Part shown: piece after piece, positions 56,161-64,000 of the stretch
How positions within the stretch are numbered: position 1 is the stretch's first letter
How the letters are laid out: each line of letters begins with the position of its first letter
Notes under the pieces: generated by a model
The model's input: the letters and a program-made list of their open reading frames with translations, nothing else
Database searches by the model: none
Told to the model about the DNA's origin: nothing
DNA from: Paenibacillus sp. PastM-3
Lineage (GTDB): Bacteria; Bacillota; Bacilli; Paenibacillales; Paenibacillaceae
Direction: 5' to 3'
NCBI RefSeq assembly: GCF_029893965.1
Contig: NZ_JARXXP010000003.1
Location: 1-64,000 of the forward strand
Length of the DNA: 64,000 nucleotides
Translations under genes and position numbers: made by a program

Positions 56161-57012
56161 ATGAATTACACGGCAACGCCCAGACGTACCCTCCGGCGTG
56201 CTGTTAAAGGCATTCTGGTTCGGGGCATTTCGCTCAGTCTGATGTTATATGTGCTCTTTCCCTTTCTGTGGCTGGTGCTGTCCAGCGTGAAGCTGCCTGT
56301 AGAACTGCTGTCGCGCCCGCCTGTCATCATCCCGGAGAAGCTTACGTTTAAATATTATGCCAACCTCTTTGAGAACGGTTCGTTTATGACGGCGGTATGG
56401 AACAGTCTGATCGTTGCCGGGTTTACCACCCTGCTGTCACTCGTTCTGGGCGTGTTCGCTTCCTATGTATTCGCAAGGCTGAAGTTTCCCGGCAGGAAGA
56501 CTGTATTTCTGACGATACTCGGCTCACAGATGCTGCCGCAGATGGCTTTGCTGATTCCATTGTTTATATTGATGCGGATGACCGGGTTGCTGTACAGCTT
56601 TCAAGGCCTGGTGCTGGCGTACATTACCTTTTCGCTGCCTTATGTGGTATGGATGTATTACTCCTTTCTGCAGTCTCTGCCGCATGAAATCGAGGAGGCT
56701 TCCCGGATAGACGGCTGTACCCGGCTGCAATCCATCTTCAGGATTATGCTGCCCCTGTCAGCAACGGGCCTTACGGCCACTGGAGTATTTGTCTTCATCG
56801 GAGCGTGGAATGAATTTCTGCTCGCTTCGGTACTTACCGATTCCGGGAGCAGAACGCTTCCGTCCCGTATTTCCGAATTTATCGGCCAGGACCGCATCGC
56901 CTATGAGCTGATGTTCCCGGCCGGGGTAATCTCCTGCATTCCTGTTCTGGTGCTTGTGCTGTATTTCCAGAAATATATCGTTCAAGGCCTGACGGAAGGC
57001 GGAGTGAAGTAA
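56161..57012 (+). CDS. CUT1-type ABC sugar transporter permease (MalG/UgpE-like)
   Basis: 283 residues, six membrane helices, EAA loop EEASRIDGCTRLQSIFRIML, and C-terminal QKYIVQGLTEGGVK, the standard end of MalG-type permeases. GAGGAGG precedes the ATG. It completes the importer with the upstream permease and binding protein. Confidence 0.94.
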   Translation: MNYTATPRRTLRRAVKGILVRGISLSLMLYVLFPFLWLVLSSVKLPVELLSRPPVIIPEKLTFKYYANLFENGSFMTAVWNSLIVAGFTTLLSLVLGVFASYVFARLKFPGRKTVFLTILGSQMLPQMALLIPLFILMRMTGLLYSFQGLVLAYITFSLPYVVWMYYSFLQSLPHEIEEASRIDGCTRLQSIFRIMLPLSATGLTATGVFVFIGAWNEFLLASVLTDSGSRTLPSRISEFIGQDRIAYELMFPAGVISCIPVLVLVLYFQKYIVQGLTEGGVK

Positions 57013-57059
57013 TCAAATCCTGATGAAACACCTTATTCTGAACAAGAAAGGGATTCCTT

Positions 57060-58406
57060 ATGAGAGAACCGGCAGATTTATTAATTACAGATTGCAGCCT
57101 CATGACACCTGAATTCGATATTCTGGACAACCAGTACGTAGCCATCCGGGACACCCTGATTATCGCGATTGGCAAGGCTGAAGAGATCAAGGACAAGTAC
57201 GAGCCGAAGGAGGTCCTGGAGGGCAGGGGCAAGCTGCTTATGCCCGGGCTGGTGGATGCCCATACGCATACCTGCCAGCAATTCCTGCGGGGCCGGACTC
57301 TTGGCGAATATCCGATGATCTGGTCGCGGATCCTTGTGCCGTTCGAGAGCAGCCTCAGTGAAGAGGATACTTATCTGGGGGCACAGGTAAGCTGTCTGGA
57401 GATGCTGAAATCGGGCACAACCTCCTTTGCTGAATCCGGCGGAGTCCATATGCACAAGGTGGCCGAAGCGACGATCGAATCGGGACTTAGGGCGGCAATC
57501 ACCTGTTCGACTATGGATACAGGCCCGTTCATACCTGAATCCATGCTGGCATCATCGCCTGAGGAGGCCGCTTCGCGGATCGAGGAGCTGTACCGCGCCT
57601 ATAATGGTGCGGGTGAAGGGCGGCTGCGTATCTGGTTTGCATTACGGCAGGTAATGACAAGTACACCGGCTTTGATCACTTTAATGGCAGATAAGGCCAG
57701 AGAGTATAATGCCGGGCTGCATGTTCACCTCGCCGAACACCGGGATGAAGTCAGCTACTGTCTGCAGAATTACCAGAAAAGACCTGCAGAGGTGTTCGAC
57801 CAGTTCGGCGCACTCGGCCCTAATATGCTGGCAGCGCACAATGTTGTTCTCTCCGATGGCGAGATTGCCCTGATGAAGGAGCGCGGCGTCAAGGTTGTCC
57901 ACTGTCCGAGAAGCAATTTCGGCAGTCATGGCTTTCCAAAAACGCCTACGCTGATGCAGCAGGGGCTGTCCATCGGAATGGGCAGCGACGGAGCGGCAGG
58001 CTCAAGCCTCAGCCTGTTTGATGAAATGCGTGTATTCCGTTCCGGACTTCACGCCTTCTGGGGATTGCCGATTTTTGATCCGGTCGTTATTCCGGCGCAT
58101 GAGCTGATCCGGATGGCTACGAGCGGCGGAGCACAGGCACTGCAGATTGAAGATCAGATCGGCACGATTGAGATCGGCAAAAAAGCAGACCTGATCCTGA
58201 TTGATATCAATCAGCCTCATATCAGTCCGACTCACCGGATGATCCCTACCATTGTTGAATCCGTGAACGGCAGTGATGTCCGCGATTCCATTATCAATGG
58301 AGAAGTCGTAATGAAGGACCGTCAGATCCTGACCATGGATGAAGAGAAGATTCTTTACGAAAGTGGCAGGGCGCTGCCCCGTGTAGCTGTTAGAGCGGGA
58401 ATATAG
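57060..58406 (+). CDS. Metal-dependent amidohydrolase (TRZ/ATZ, adenosine/SAH deaminase-like)
   Basis: 448 residues with the hydrolase metal site: LMPGLVDAHTHTCQQFLRG (His-x-His), GLHVHLAEHRDEVSY, AAHNVVLSDGEIAL and GMGSDGAAGSSLSLFDEMR (the catalytic Asp). This subgroup includes S-adenosylhomocysteine/5'-methylthioadenosine deaminases (MtaD) and other aminohydrolases on purine or pyrimidine bases. In this operon deamination of a nucleoside or its base is the likely job. AAAGGGA precedes the ATG. Confidence 0.88.
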   Translation: MREPADLLITDCSLMTPEFDILDNQYVAIRDTLIIAIGKAEEIKDKYEPKEVLEGRGKLLMPGLVDAHTHTCQQFLRGRTLGEYPMIWSRILVPFESSLSEEDTYLGAQVSCLEMLKSGTTSFAESGGVHMHKVAEATIESGLRAAITCSTMDTGPFIPESMLASSPEEAASRIEELYRAYNGAGEGRLRIWFALRQVMTSTPALITLMADKAREYNAGLHVHLAEHRDEVSYCLQNYQKRPAEVFDQFGALGPNMLAAHNVVLSDGEIALMKERGVKVVHCPRSNFGSHGFPKTPTLMQQGLSIGMGSDGAAGSSLSLFDEMRVFRSGLHAFWGLPIFDPVVIPAHELIRMATSGGAQALQIEDQIGTIEIGKKADLILIDINQPHISPTHRMIPTIVESVNGSDVRDSIINGEVVMKDRQILTMDEEKILYESGRALPRVAVRAGI

Positions 58407-58450
58407 GATATCACGGGTGCAGGATGAGATTATCAACAGGAGTGTGAGAA

Positions 58451-59395
58451 ATGAGTAGCCGTAAAATTCTTATGATAGATACCGATACTGCCGGCGATGA
58501 TTGTACTGCACTGCTGCTGGCGCTCCGCTGGCCGGATGTGGAAGTCAAAGCGATTACAACTGTAGCGGGAAATGTTCCCCTGCCGCTGTGCACACGCAAT
58601 GCGCTGACCACACTGGAGATCGCGGAACGCCCGGATGTCAAAGTCTATCCCGGAGCGGCCAAGCCGCTGATGCGGGAACTGTTCACTGCAGAGCATATTC
58701 ACGGCTCAGACGGAATGGGCGGAGCTAATTTTCCTGAACCTGCACTTAAGCCCGAGCAGGAGCATGCGGCGCTGGCCATCATCCGTCTGATCAATGAGTA
58801 CCCTGGGGAAATCGAGATGATTGCACAGGCGCCGCTTACTAACCTGGCCCTGGCCTATTCACTCGATCCATCAATCGCCGGAAAACTGAAGCATTTATGG
58901 GTAATGGGCGGGGCGAACAATTTCATGGGTAATGACAGTCCGGCTGCCGAATTTAATTTTCTGGTGGATCCTGAGGCCGCCCATATTGTTGTTCACGCTG
59001 GCTTCAATCTCACGATGGTCGGATGGGATGTATGCCAGCGGAATCCGGTGATGGTAGAGGAGCATTTCCGGAAGATCGAGGCCATGGATTCCCGCTTTGC
59101 CGACTTTTATATGAAGGTGCTGAAGACAGGCATGGAGCTGGGGCTGAAGCGGGGCGGCGGGCGCAGAATCTCCCATCCGGATACGCTTACGGTAGCTATG
59201 GCGATCGATAACCGGGTTATGGCACGTTCAAGCCGTTTTTATATTGATGTCGAACATAAAAGCGAGCTGACCAAAGGGTACAGCCTGGTTGACCAGAATG
59301 GCATACTGAACAAAGAGCCTAATGCGGAAGTATGTATGGAGGCAGACCTGGAATTGTTCCGTGACATGGTATTTTCGCTGCTGGAGCAGAAGTAG
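58451..59395 (+). CDS. Inosine/uridine-preferring-type nucleoside hydrolase
   Basis: The 314-residue enzyme hydrolyses the N-glycosidic bond of nucleosides to base and ribose. The Ca-binding motif is DTDTAGDD at the N-terminus (family DxDxxxDD), with PLTNLALAYSLDP, LWVMGGANNFMGNDSPAAEF (family GG-------AEFN) and the late Asp/His region HPDTLTVAMAID. No membrane or signal segments, so it is cytoplasmic. It agrees with a nucleoside brought in by the ABC system. Confidence 0.94.
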   Translation: MSSRKILMIDTDTAGDDCTALLLALRWPDVEVKAITTVAGNVPLPLCTRNALTTLEIAERPDVKVYPGAAKPLMRELFTAEHIHGSDGMGGANFPEPALKPEQEHAALAIIRLINEYPGEIEMIAQAPLTNLALAYSLDPSIAGKLKHLWVMGGANNFMGNDSPAAEFNFLVDPEAAHIVVHAGFNLTMVGWDVCQRNPVMVEEHFRKIEAMDSRFADFYMKVLKTGMELGLKRGGGRRISHPDTLTVAMAIDNRVMARSSRFYIDVEHKSELTKGYSLVDQNGILNKEPNAEVCMEADLELFRDMVFSLLEQK

Positions 59396-59415
59396 TCCGA
59401 AAGGAGTTGCATCAG

Positions 59416-60177
59416 GTGGAAGAGCAGGTCTCTGGGGAATCTGAACAATATATTGTCATTGCAGGCGTTGTTGCCAGGTGCAGGGCCCGTATTTTAGGCG
59501 GACAGACATTTTATGTGCAATATCCCTACGACGGCAGTGTCAGGGCTGTCAACCGGGAGTCCGGCGGCACCGCTGATGTAGAGAGCTACGTATTCGGCAG
59601 CAAGGAAGCCGCGCAGCAGGCTGTTCTGGGACAGACACTGAATCCATGCGCTCTGACTTGGCAAACCTTTCGATTGCCGACCATATATCTGGCAGGCTTT
59701 CACGTATTCCGTTCCGATGCGTTAGAGGAGGGGCAGAGGATGCGGGAAAGCTGCCGCAAATACGGGTTTGAAGGGCTTTTTCCGCTGGATAAAGAGAACT
59801 ACGACAATTTGGGGCAAAGAGATACGGCTGCAATGATCTTTCATGCTAACGATGGCCTCATCCGTGAAGCGGATATTGTTATGGCCAATCTGAACCCCTT
59901 TCGCGGTGCTGAGCCGGATTCCGGTACGGTATTCGAATGCGGGCTTGGATATGCGCTCGGCAAAAAGCTATATGGATATATTGCGGATGGCCGGAGTATG
60001 AGTGAACGGCTTGGGGCCTCTATAGATCCCATTACTGGATTGTATAGTGACGGCATGCATGTGGAGGATTTTGATCTGCCGCTGAATCTGATGCTTGCGG
60101 TGCCGATGGATATTGTCATTGGCGGGCTTGAGGAATGCCTGCTCAAAGCGAGAATCGATTATTATGGAACAGGTTAA
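59416..60177 (+). CDS. Nucleoside 2-deoxyribosyltransferase-like protein with N-terminal extension
   Basis: 253 residues from a GTG nine bases after AAAGGAG. The NDT fold starts near residue 90: IYLAGFHVFRSDALEEGQRM, with the substrate Asp in ADIVMANLNPFRGAEPDSGT and the nucleophile Glu in GTVFECGLGYALGK. NDT enzymes move deoxyribose between bases; some members only hydrolyse. The first ~85 residues (VAGVVARCRARILGGQTFYV) form an extra domain I do not recognise. A second base-exchange or hydrolysis activity next to a nucleoside hydrolase is unusual. Last gene of the operon. Confidence 0.85.
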   Translation: MEEQVSGESEQYIVIAGVVARCRARILGGQTFYVQYPYDGSVRAVNRESGGTADVESYVFGSKEAAQQAVLGQTLNPCALTWQTFRLPTIYLAGFHVFRSDALEEGQRMRESCRKYGFEGLFPLDKENYDNLGQRDTAAMIFHANDGLIREADIVMANLNPFRGAEPDSGTVFECGLGYALGKKLYGYIADGRSMSERLGASIDPITGLYSDGMHVEDFDLPLNLMLAVPMDIVIGGLEECLLKARIDYYGTG

Positions 60178-60237
60178 GCCTTGATGATACGGTATGCCAA
60201 ACTCCGGCGCACGTTTACAAGCCTGTTTTAACAAAGT

Positions 60238-60277
60238 AACCCGGTCTCCTTCAATGCAAATGAAGGGCCGGGTTTTC
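60238..60277 (+). terminator. Intrinsic terminator of the nucleoside operon
   Basis: AACCCGG and CCGGGTT with inner CTCCTTCA/TGAAGGG pairing, followed by TTTT. Sequence from here to 60452 shows no gene; it is the promoter region of the next small gene. Confidence 0.85.
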
Positions 60278-60452
60278 TGTGCCTAATCCTCCGTTATCGA
60301 ACCGAAGTCAGTGATTATGGTATGGCCCGCTTAGGCTTGCATACACGCCCTAACAAAACCTTCCCGGATAAACGCTTCAGAAACAGATGACGGCTGAAGG
60401 CCTTGATGGTATTCTGGAATAAATTCTTAAATAACAAGGGGGCTGGCTATCG

Positions 60453-60719
60453 ATGCAGAGGATTATCGGAATGTACAAACAATTTTTGTGGGAGCCTCTG
60501 TGGTTTAAGATTCTGATTATAGCTTCCTTGCTTGCTGCAGTGGTCTTCAGCAGTTCGATTTTTGCGGATCACGGGTATTATCAGAGTATTGCCAAAATCG
60601 CAGCCGCCATCTTTTTTGGAGCTTATGGGATCAAATTCAGGTCTAATACCCGGATTGCTGTTATCTTTTTTGGAGTTGCAGCCATTTGTGTGTTTCTGTC
60701 ATGGACTTACTTGAACTGA
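60453..60719 (+). CDS. Small membrane protein of unknown function
   Basis: 88 residues with three hydrophobic segments (about 15-32, 41-57, 66-83): FKILIIASLLAAVVFSSSIF, ISAKIAAAIFFGAYGIKF-like and IAVIFFGVAAICVFLSWTYL. The ATG is preceded by AAGGGGG. It has its own terminator after it, so it is monocistronic. No family recognised. Confidence 0.65.
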   Translation: MQRIIGMYKQFLWEPLWFKILIIASLLAAVVFSSSIFADHGYYQSIAKIAAAIFFGAYGIKFRSNTRIAVIFFGVAAICVFLSWTYLN

Positions 60720-60730
60720 ATATTAAGTTA

Positions 60731-60779
60731 AGCGGCCTTCATCCCCGGGTGTTTTCCCGGGATGGGGGCCGTTTTATTT
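60731..60779 (+). terminator. Intrinsic terminator after the small membrane protein gene
   Basis: CGGCC...ATCCCCGGG pairs with CCCGGGAT...GGCCG around TGTTTT, followed by TTTTATTTT. Confidence 0.85.
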
Positions 60780-60839
60780 TGCCTGCAAGCTGTCACGAAC
60801 AAGCACTGGGAAATCCTCCTTGCATTCTGCCGGATCCTC

Positions 60840-60858
60840 TGTTAAATTGATATTAACA
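60840..60858. promoter_or_regulatory. Palindromic operator candidate upstream of pnuC
   Basis: TGTTAA-ATTGATA-TTAACA is a perfect inverted repeat of 6-base arms with a 7-base centre, 67 bases before pnuC. The operon encodes an NrtR-like regulator, so this may be its site. The published NrtR core (GT-N7-AC) is not matched exactly, so the assignment is tentative. Confidence 0.45.
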
Positions 60859-60925
60859 AAATGAAATTATCAAATAGTTAATATGTATTGGATCAGGATA
60901 AGCAGAGAAAATGGAGGGATGCAGC

Positions 60926-61603
60926 ATGAGCAAGGTTACGGGTAACTGGAAGTGGTTCGAAATCGTCTGGCTGATCATATTTTCGGCAATAGGGGTACTT
61001 TTCACATTCCTGTCCAAGGATTCATTATTTGGCTTTACAGTATTTATCACCGGGGTGCTGTGTGTGGTGCTTACGGCGAAGGGAAAGCTGATGAGCTATG
61101 TGTTCGGGATGTATAATACATTCGGTTATGCGTATCTGGCCTATGTTAATGGATTGTTCGGGGAAGTGCTGCTGAATCTGCTGTTTTTTGTCCCGATGAA
61201 CATTGTCGGCTTCTACATGTGGCGTAAAAATTTTCAGGGCGGTAAGCTGGCGATGCGGCAGATGGAGATTAGAGGTATACTTCTGGTTGGAGCTGTCTGT
61301 ATCTCCGGGTTCCTACTGCTTGGGTACGGCCTGTCATTCATACCGGGGCAGAACTCGCCGTATATTGATGCTCTGACTACTGTATTGTCGGTCGTTGCAA
61401 CAATCCTGATGGTGCGCAGATTCAAGGAGCAGTGGCTGGTCTATATTGTGCTGAATATGTTCACGGTGCTGCTGTGGGCAATCCGGACATCGGAGGGGAG
61501 CAGCGAAGGCCCGCTGATGATTGTCATGTGGAGCGCCTATCTGCTCAACGCGGTTTACGGCTACTATAACTGGAACAAAGGTGCGAAGGAGGCGCTGGCA
61601 TGA
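60926..61603 (+). CDS. pnuC: PnuC-type nicotinamide riboside transporter
   Basis: 225 residues from the ATG eight bases after GGAGGG (a nearer upstream ATG lies inside that site). It has seven to eight membrane segments, with the PnuC blocks YNTFGYAYLAYVNGLFGEVL, FVPMNIVGFYMWRKNFQ, and near the C-terminus LMIVMWSAYLLNAVYGYYNW. PnuC allows facilitated uptake of nicotinamide riboside, which NadR-type kinase then traps by phosphorylation. Its stop overlaps the nadR-like start by 4 bases. Confidence 0.92.
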   Translation: MSKVTGNWKWFEIVWLIIFSAIGVLFTFLSKDSLFGFTVFITGVLCVVLTAKGKLMSYVFGMYNTFGYAYLAYVNGLFGEVLLNLLFFVPMNIVGFYMWRKNFQGGKLAMRQMEIRGILLVGAVCISGFLLLGYGLSFIPGQNSPYIDALTTVLSVVATILMVRRFKEQWLVYIVLNMFTVLLWAIRTSEGSSEGPLMIVMWSAYLLNAVYGYYNWNKGAKEALA

Positions 61604-62607
61604 AGACTCTTGGACTGACACTGGGCAAATTTGCTCCGCTGCATAAAGGGCATCAGTATATGATCGAAACGGCCCTGCAGGAGGTCGATGAGCTCATTGT
61701 GGTAATCTATGAAACGGCCGTTTCTCCTATTCCGCTGCACATCCGGGCAGGCTGGATCCGCAAGCTGTATCCGGCGGTCCGGGTCATTGAAGCCTGGGAT
61801 GGTCCGGACGGCTATTCCGACGACAGGGAGCATGAGATCCGTGAAGAGCAGTATATTCTGGGACTGTTACAAGGCGAGCAGGTAACCCACTTTTATTCCA
61901 GCGAGTTCTACGGTAAGCATATGAGCATCGCTCTTGGTGCGGCAGACCGGCGGGTGGATGAAGCCCGTGTGAGGGTGCCGGTATCGGCCACAATGGTCCG
62001 CTCCGACCCTTATAAGTACCGGGATTATGTCAGTGATCTCGTGTACCGCGATTTGATAACGAAGGTCGTCTTTGTGGGAGCAATGTCCACCGGCAAATCT
62101 ACCATTACCGAAGCACTGGCCCGGCGGTACCGGACGGCCTATGCCAGTGAATATGGGCGCGATTACTGGGCGGAGCATCAGGTGGACCGCCGGATCGGAC
62201 TTGAGGCTTTTGATGAAATTGCAGCCGGCCATATAGAGCGGGAGGAGCAGGCGCTGCTTGCGGCGGACCGGTATCTGTTTGTCGATACGAATGCGATTAC
62301 GACCTATATGTATGCGCTGGATTATCACGGGCAGGCACCGGAGCTGCTGACCCGGCTTGCTCTGGAGAATGCGCAGCGGTATGATCTGTTTTTTCTGTGC
62401 GGCGACGATATTCCGTATGACGATACGTGGGACCGCAGCGGGGATCAGAAGCGGCATGTGTTTCACAAGCAGATCATTGCCGATTTACAGGCACGGCGGA
62501 TTCCGTATATCACGCTGAGGGGAAGTCTGGAAGAGCGGATGCGCAGGGTAGATGAGGTACTGGCGAAATTCACGCCTTATAGCAACTATTTCGGTGGACA
62601 GGTATAG
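61600..62607 (+). CDS. NadR-like bifunctional NMN adenylyltransferase / ribosylnicotinamide kinase
   Basis: 335 residues. The N-terminal adenylyltransferase has LTLGKFAPLHKGHQYMIETA (HxGH motif) and RVPVSATMVRSDPYKY (ISxTxxR-like). The C-terminal kinase has the P-loop FVGAMSTGKSTITEAL and DTNAITTYMYALDYHG. It converts nicotinamide riboside to NMN and NAD. It lacks the N-terminal helix-turn-helix of enterobacterial NadR, so regulation must come from another protein; the NrtR-like protein downstream is the obvious candidate. Overlaps pnuC by 4 bases. Confidence 0.92.
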   Translation: MKTLGLTLGKFAPLHKGHQYMIETALQEVDELIVVIYETAVSPIPLHIRAGWIRKLYPAVRVIEAWDGPDGYSDDREHEIREEQYILGLLQGEQVTHFYSSEFYGKHMSIALGAADRRVDEARVRVPVSATMVRSDPYKYRDYVSDLVYRDLITKVVFVGAMSTGKSTITEALARRYRTAYASEYGRDYWAEHQVDRRIGLEAFDEIAAGHIEREEQALLAADRYLFVDTNAITTYMYALDYHGQAPELLTRLALENAQRYDLFFLCGDDIPYDDTWDRSGDQKRHVFHKQIIADLQARRIPYITLRGSLEERMRRVDEVLAKFTPYSNYFGGQV

Positions 62608-62640
62608 TAGTGGTAATAGGTGAACGAGGGGGCAGCGGCA

Positions 62641-63540
62641 GTGGAAATTGTGGATCGTAACGGACTTACGGAACGCGAGTTTTTGGAGCAATACCGGGCA
62701 GGGGATTATGAGCGGCCTTCGGTGGCAGCCGATATGGTGATTTTTGCGGTCGCGGATGCGGGGCAGGGTGAAGATAGCGGCTATCCGGAAAAAGAGCTGC
62801 GCCTCCTGCTGATCCGCCGGGGAGGACATCCCTTTCTCGGAAAATGGGCGCTGCCGGGCGGCTTTGTCCAGCCGGACGAGACGGCAGACCAGGCAGCGGC
62901 GCGGGAGCTTAGCGAGGAGACCGGCTTGAACGATGTGTACTTGGAGCAGCTGGGAGTCTTCTCTGATGTCGGCCGTGACCCGCGCACCTGGGTGATAAGC
63001 TGCAGCTATATGGCACTGCTCAGCAGCGGGCGGCTGCAGGTGCAGGCAGGTGATGATGCCCAGGATGCTGCCTGGTTCAAGGTGAGCTACCGCCAGCTGG
63101 CGGAGCATAAGGAGCGGCTGGATAAAGGATACGTCCAAACCTGGACCTATGAGCTTAAACTCAGTAATGAAGGGGAAGAGCTGAAAGCTGTTATAAGCCG
63201 GACTGTTACGGCCAGGCTGCATTCGAAGTCCGTTGCCTACTCTGTGCAAATGAATGACGGCCTCGCCTTTGACCATGCCAAGATCATCGCGTATGCCATT
63301 GAACGGCTGCGGAAGCAGACGGGGGACAGCGATATCGCGCTGCACCTGATGCCGGAGCAGTTTACATTGCCGGAGCTGCAGCAGGTATACGAAGGAATAT
63401 TAGGAGAGCAGCTGCCGGCGGAGGAGTTTGAACGCAGGGTGGAGGGAATGGTTGTTGAGACGGGGGAATATTCAGATAAAACGGGACGGGCTGGTGCTCG
63501 GTTGTACCGGAGAAATTGGGAGATCACACCCGAGAATTAA
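62641..63540 (+). CDS. NrtR-like Nudix-family transcriptional regulator
   Basis: 299 residues from a GTG after GAGGGGGC. The N-terminal Nudix domain has GGFVQPDETADQAAARELSE followed by ETGL, an intact GX5EX7REUXEEXGU box, so it may still hydrolyse a substrate. The C-terminal ~80 residues (MPEQFTLPELQQVYEGILGE, GMVVETGEYSDKTGRAGARL) form the winged helix of NrtR proteins, which repress NAD genes and are released by ADP-ribose. Placement after pnuC and nadR supports that role. It could also be an ADP-ribose hydrolase. Confidence 0.88.
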   Translation: MEIVDRNGLTEREFLEQYRAGDYERPSVAADMVIFAVADAGQGEDSGYPEKELRLLLIRRGGHPFLGKWALPGGFVQPDETADQAAARELSEETGLNDVYLEQLGVFSDVGRDPRTWVISCSYMALLSSGRLQVQAGDDAQDAAWFKVSYRQLAEHKERLDKGYVQTWTYELKLSNEGEELKAVISRTVTARLHSKSVAYSVQMNDGLAFDHAKIIAYAIERLRKQTGDSDIALHLMPEQFTLPELQQVYEGILGEQLPAEEFERRVEGMVVETGEYSDKTGRAGARLYRRNWEITPEN

Positions 63541-63542
63541 CA

Positions 63543-63727
63543 CAGCTGCACTTTATACAATTAAAAAGCCTCTTTTTCTTCCTGAAGCAGGTTTAGTTGT
63601 ACTCTGTACACTTAAAATCTCCCGAAAAGCCCGTTTTCGTTGATTTGGGCTGATTTAATTGTACAGAGTGCACTTATATGGTGCAGACCCTGATTTAAGC
63701 TGGTTTTAGTTGCATGGAATACAGTTA
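63543..63727. repeat. Dispersed palindromic intergenic repeat, copy C (four elements)
   Basis: Elements: CAGCTGCACTTTATACAATT, TTAGTTGTACTCTGTACACT, TTAATTGTACAGAGTGCACT and TTAGTTGCATGGAATACAGT, at about 55-60-base spacing, the same order of four as copies A and B. It begins right after the nrtR-like stop. The remaining bases to 63959 show only the TetR promoter region. Confidence 0.8.
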
Positions 63728-63896
63728 AACCAGTATTAGCACTTGAACACTTGGGCGTTTGGAGCATTACAATGGCGGTATATGGCGCTGAAGAGCTCCG
63801 TGAGTACTAAATGATTTTTTGAAACATGCATCAGTCGAAGCCTCCGCATATTCCTCCTTCCCCTCTATCTAACTTTGTGTTATTATTTACCATATA

Positions 63897-63917
63897 ACCG
63901 ACAGACAGTCGGTCTGT
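63897..63917. promoter_or_regulatory. Palindromic operator before the TetR-family gene
   Basis: ACCGAC-AGACA-GTCGGT (63897-63913) and ACAGAC-AGTCG-GTCTGT (63901-63917) are overlapping perfect inverted repeats, a common form of TetR-family autoregulatory site. They lie about 45 bases before the start. Confidence 0.65.
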
Positions 63918-63959
63918 TGATAGCTTGAGTTTAACTACCGCACAAATAAGGAGCCAGCC

Positions 63960-64000
63960 ATGAGAATCGTAAAAGAAGCCGAAGCACGCAGAAATGAAAT
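63960..64000 (+). CDS. TetR-family regulator, N-terminus only (cut by window end)
   Basis: The 13 visible residues, MRIVKEAEARRNE, match the start of TetR-family proteins (charged helix 1 with ARR-E-I), and AAGGAGCC precedes the ATG. The gene runs beyond the window. The palindrome upstream supports a repressor. Confidence 0.6.
   Translation, partial: MRIVKEAEARRNE

Overview
The window reads as chromosomal DNA from a Paenibacillus-like member of the Bacillota. The evidence is strong AGGAGG-type ribosome binding sites, moderate GC, many glycoside hydrolases with AraC regulators, an S-layer-homology protein, a Bce/Yxd peptide-stress module, a second YidC, and dispersed intergenic repeats of a kind common in that genus. 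I see no tRNA, rRNA, CRISPR array, intact transposon or prophage.

Region by region. 1-1,000 is repeat DNA: a CCCCGTA heptamer array, a long inverted repeat and six 72-bp tandem units. 1,229-8,349 is a beta-glucoside locus: a PTS EIIBCA, an AraC regulator, a large putative glycosidase and a GH1 6-phospho-beta-glucosidase, with one 15-bp motif upstream of both transcription units. 8,454-15,386 is a glucuronoxylan locus: an AraC regulator coupled to a LURP-one/YxjI protein, divergent from GH52 beta-xylosidase, GH67 alpha-glucuronidase and a NIF3-like protein. 15,587-20,757 is decaying: a solute-binding protein with an internal deletion, a GH2 glycosidase carrying an in-frame TGA and a frameshift, and a second binding-protein remnant. 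21,599-26,567 is a YxdJKLM-YxeA-type module. 26,632-31,700 is hexuronate catabolism (GntR regulator, uxuA, uxuB, uxaC), the expected destination of glucuronate released by GH67.

32,040-44,822 mixes housekeeping and stress genes: MazG-like hydrolase, GAF histidine kinase, lipoproteins, a MacB-like ABC transporter divergent from a two-component system, a GNAT acetyltransferase, an SLH protein and an ABC exporter. 45,669-47,776 is ahpF-ahpC under a Fur/PerR-type box. 48,099-49,780 is an ECF sigma operon. 49,864-51,270 encodes a second DNA sliding clamp with a ribbon-helix-helix protein and looks like acquired AT-rich DNA.

The most striking item is at 52,301-52,595 on the minus strand. A short ORF with one N-terminal membrane segment and a basic-then-acidic C-terminus sits just upstream of a YidC2-type insertase gene. 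Its last codons can pair with the yidC Shine-Dalgarno sequence. This is the architecture of the Bacillus subtilis MifM-YidC2 arrest-peptide switch, with an unrelated-looking peptide sequence. 52,972-60,177 is an IclR-controlled operon joining a sugar-type ABC importer to an amidohydrolase, a nucleoside hydrolase and a nucleoside deoxyribosyltransferase. 60,926-63,540 is an NAD-salvage operon (pnuC, nadR-like, NrtR-like Nudix regulator). A TetR-family gene starts at the right edge.
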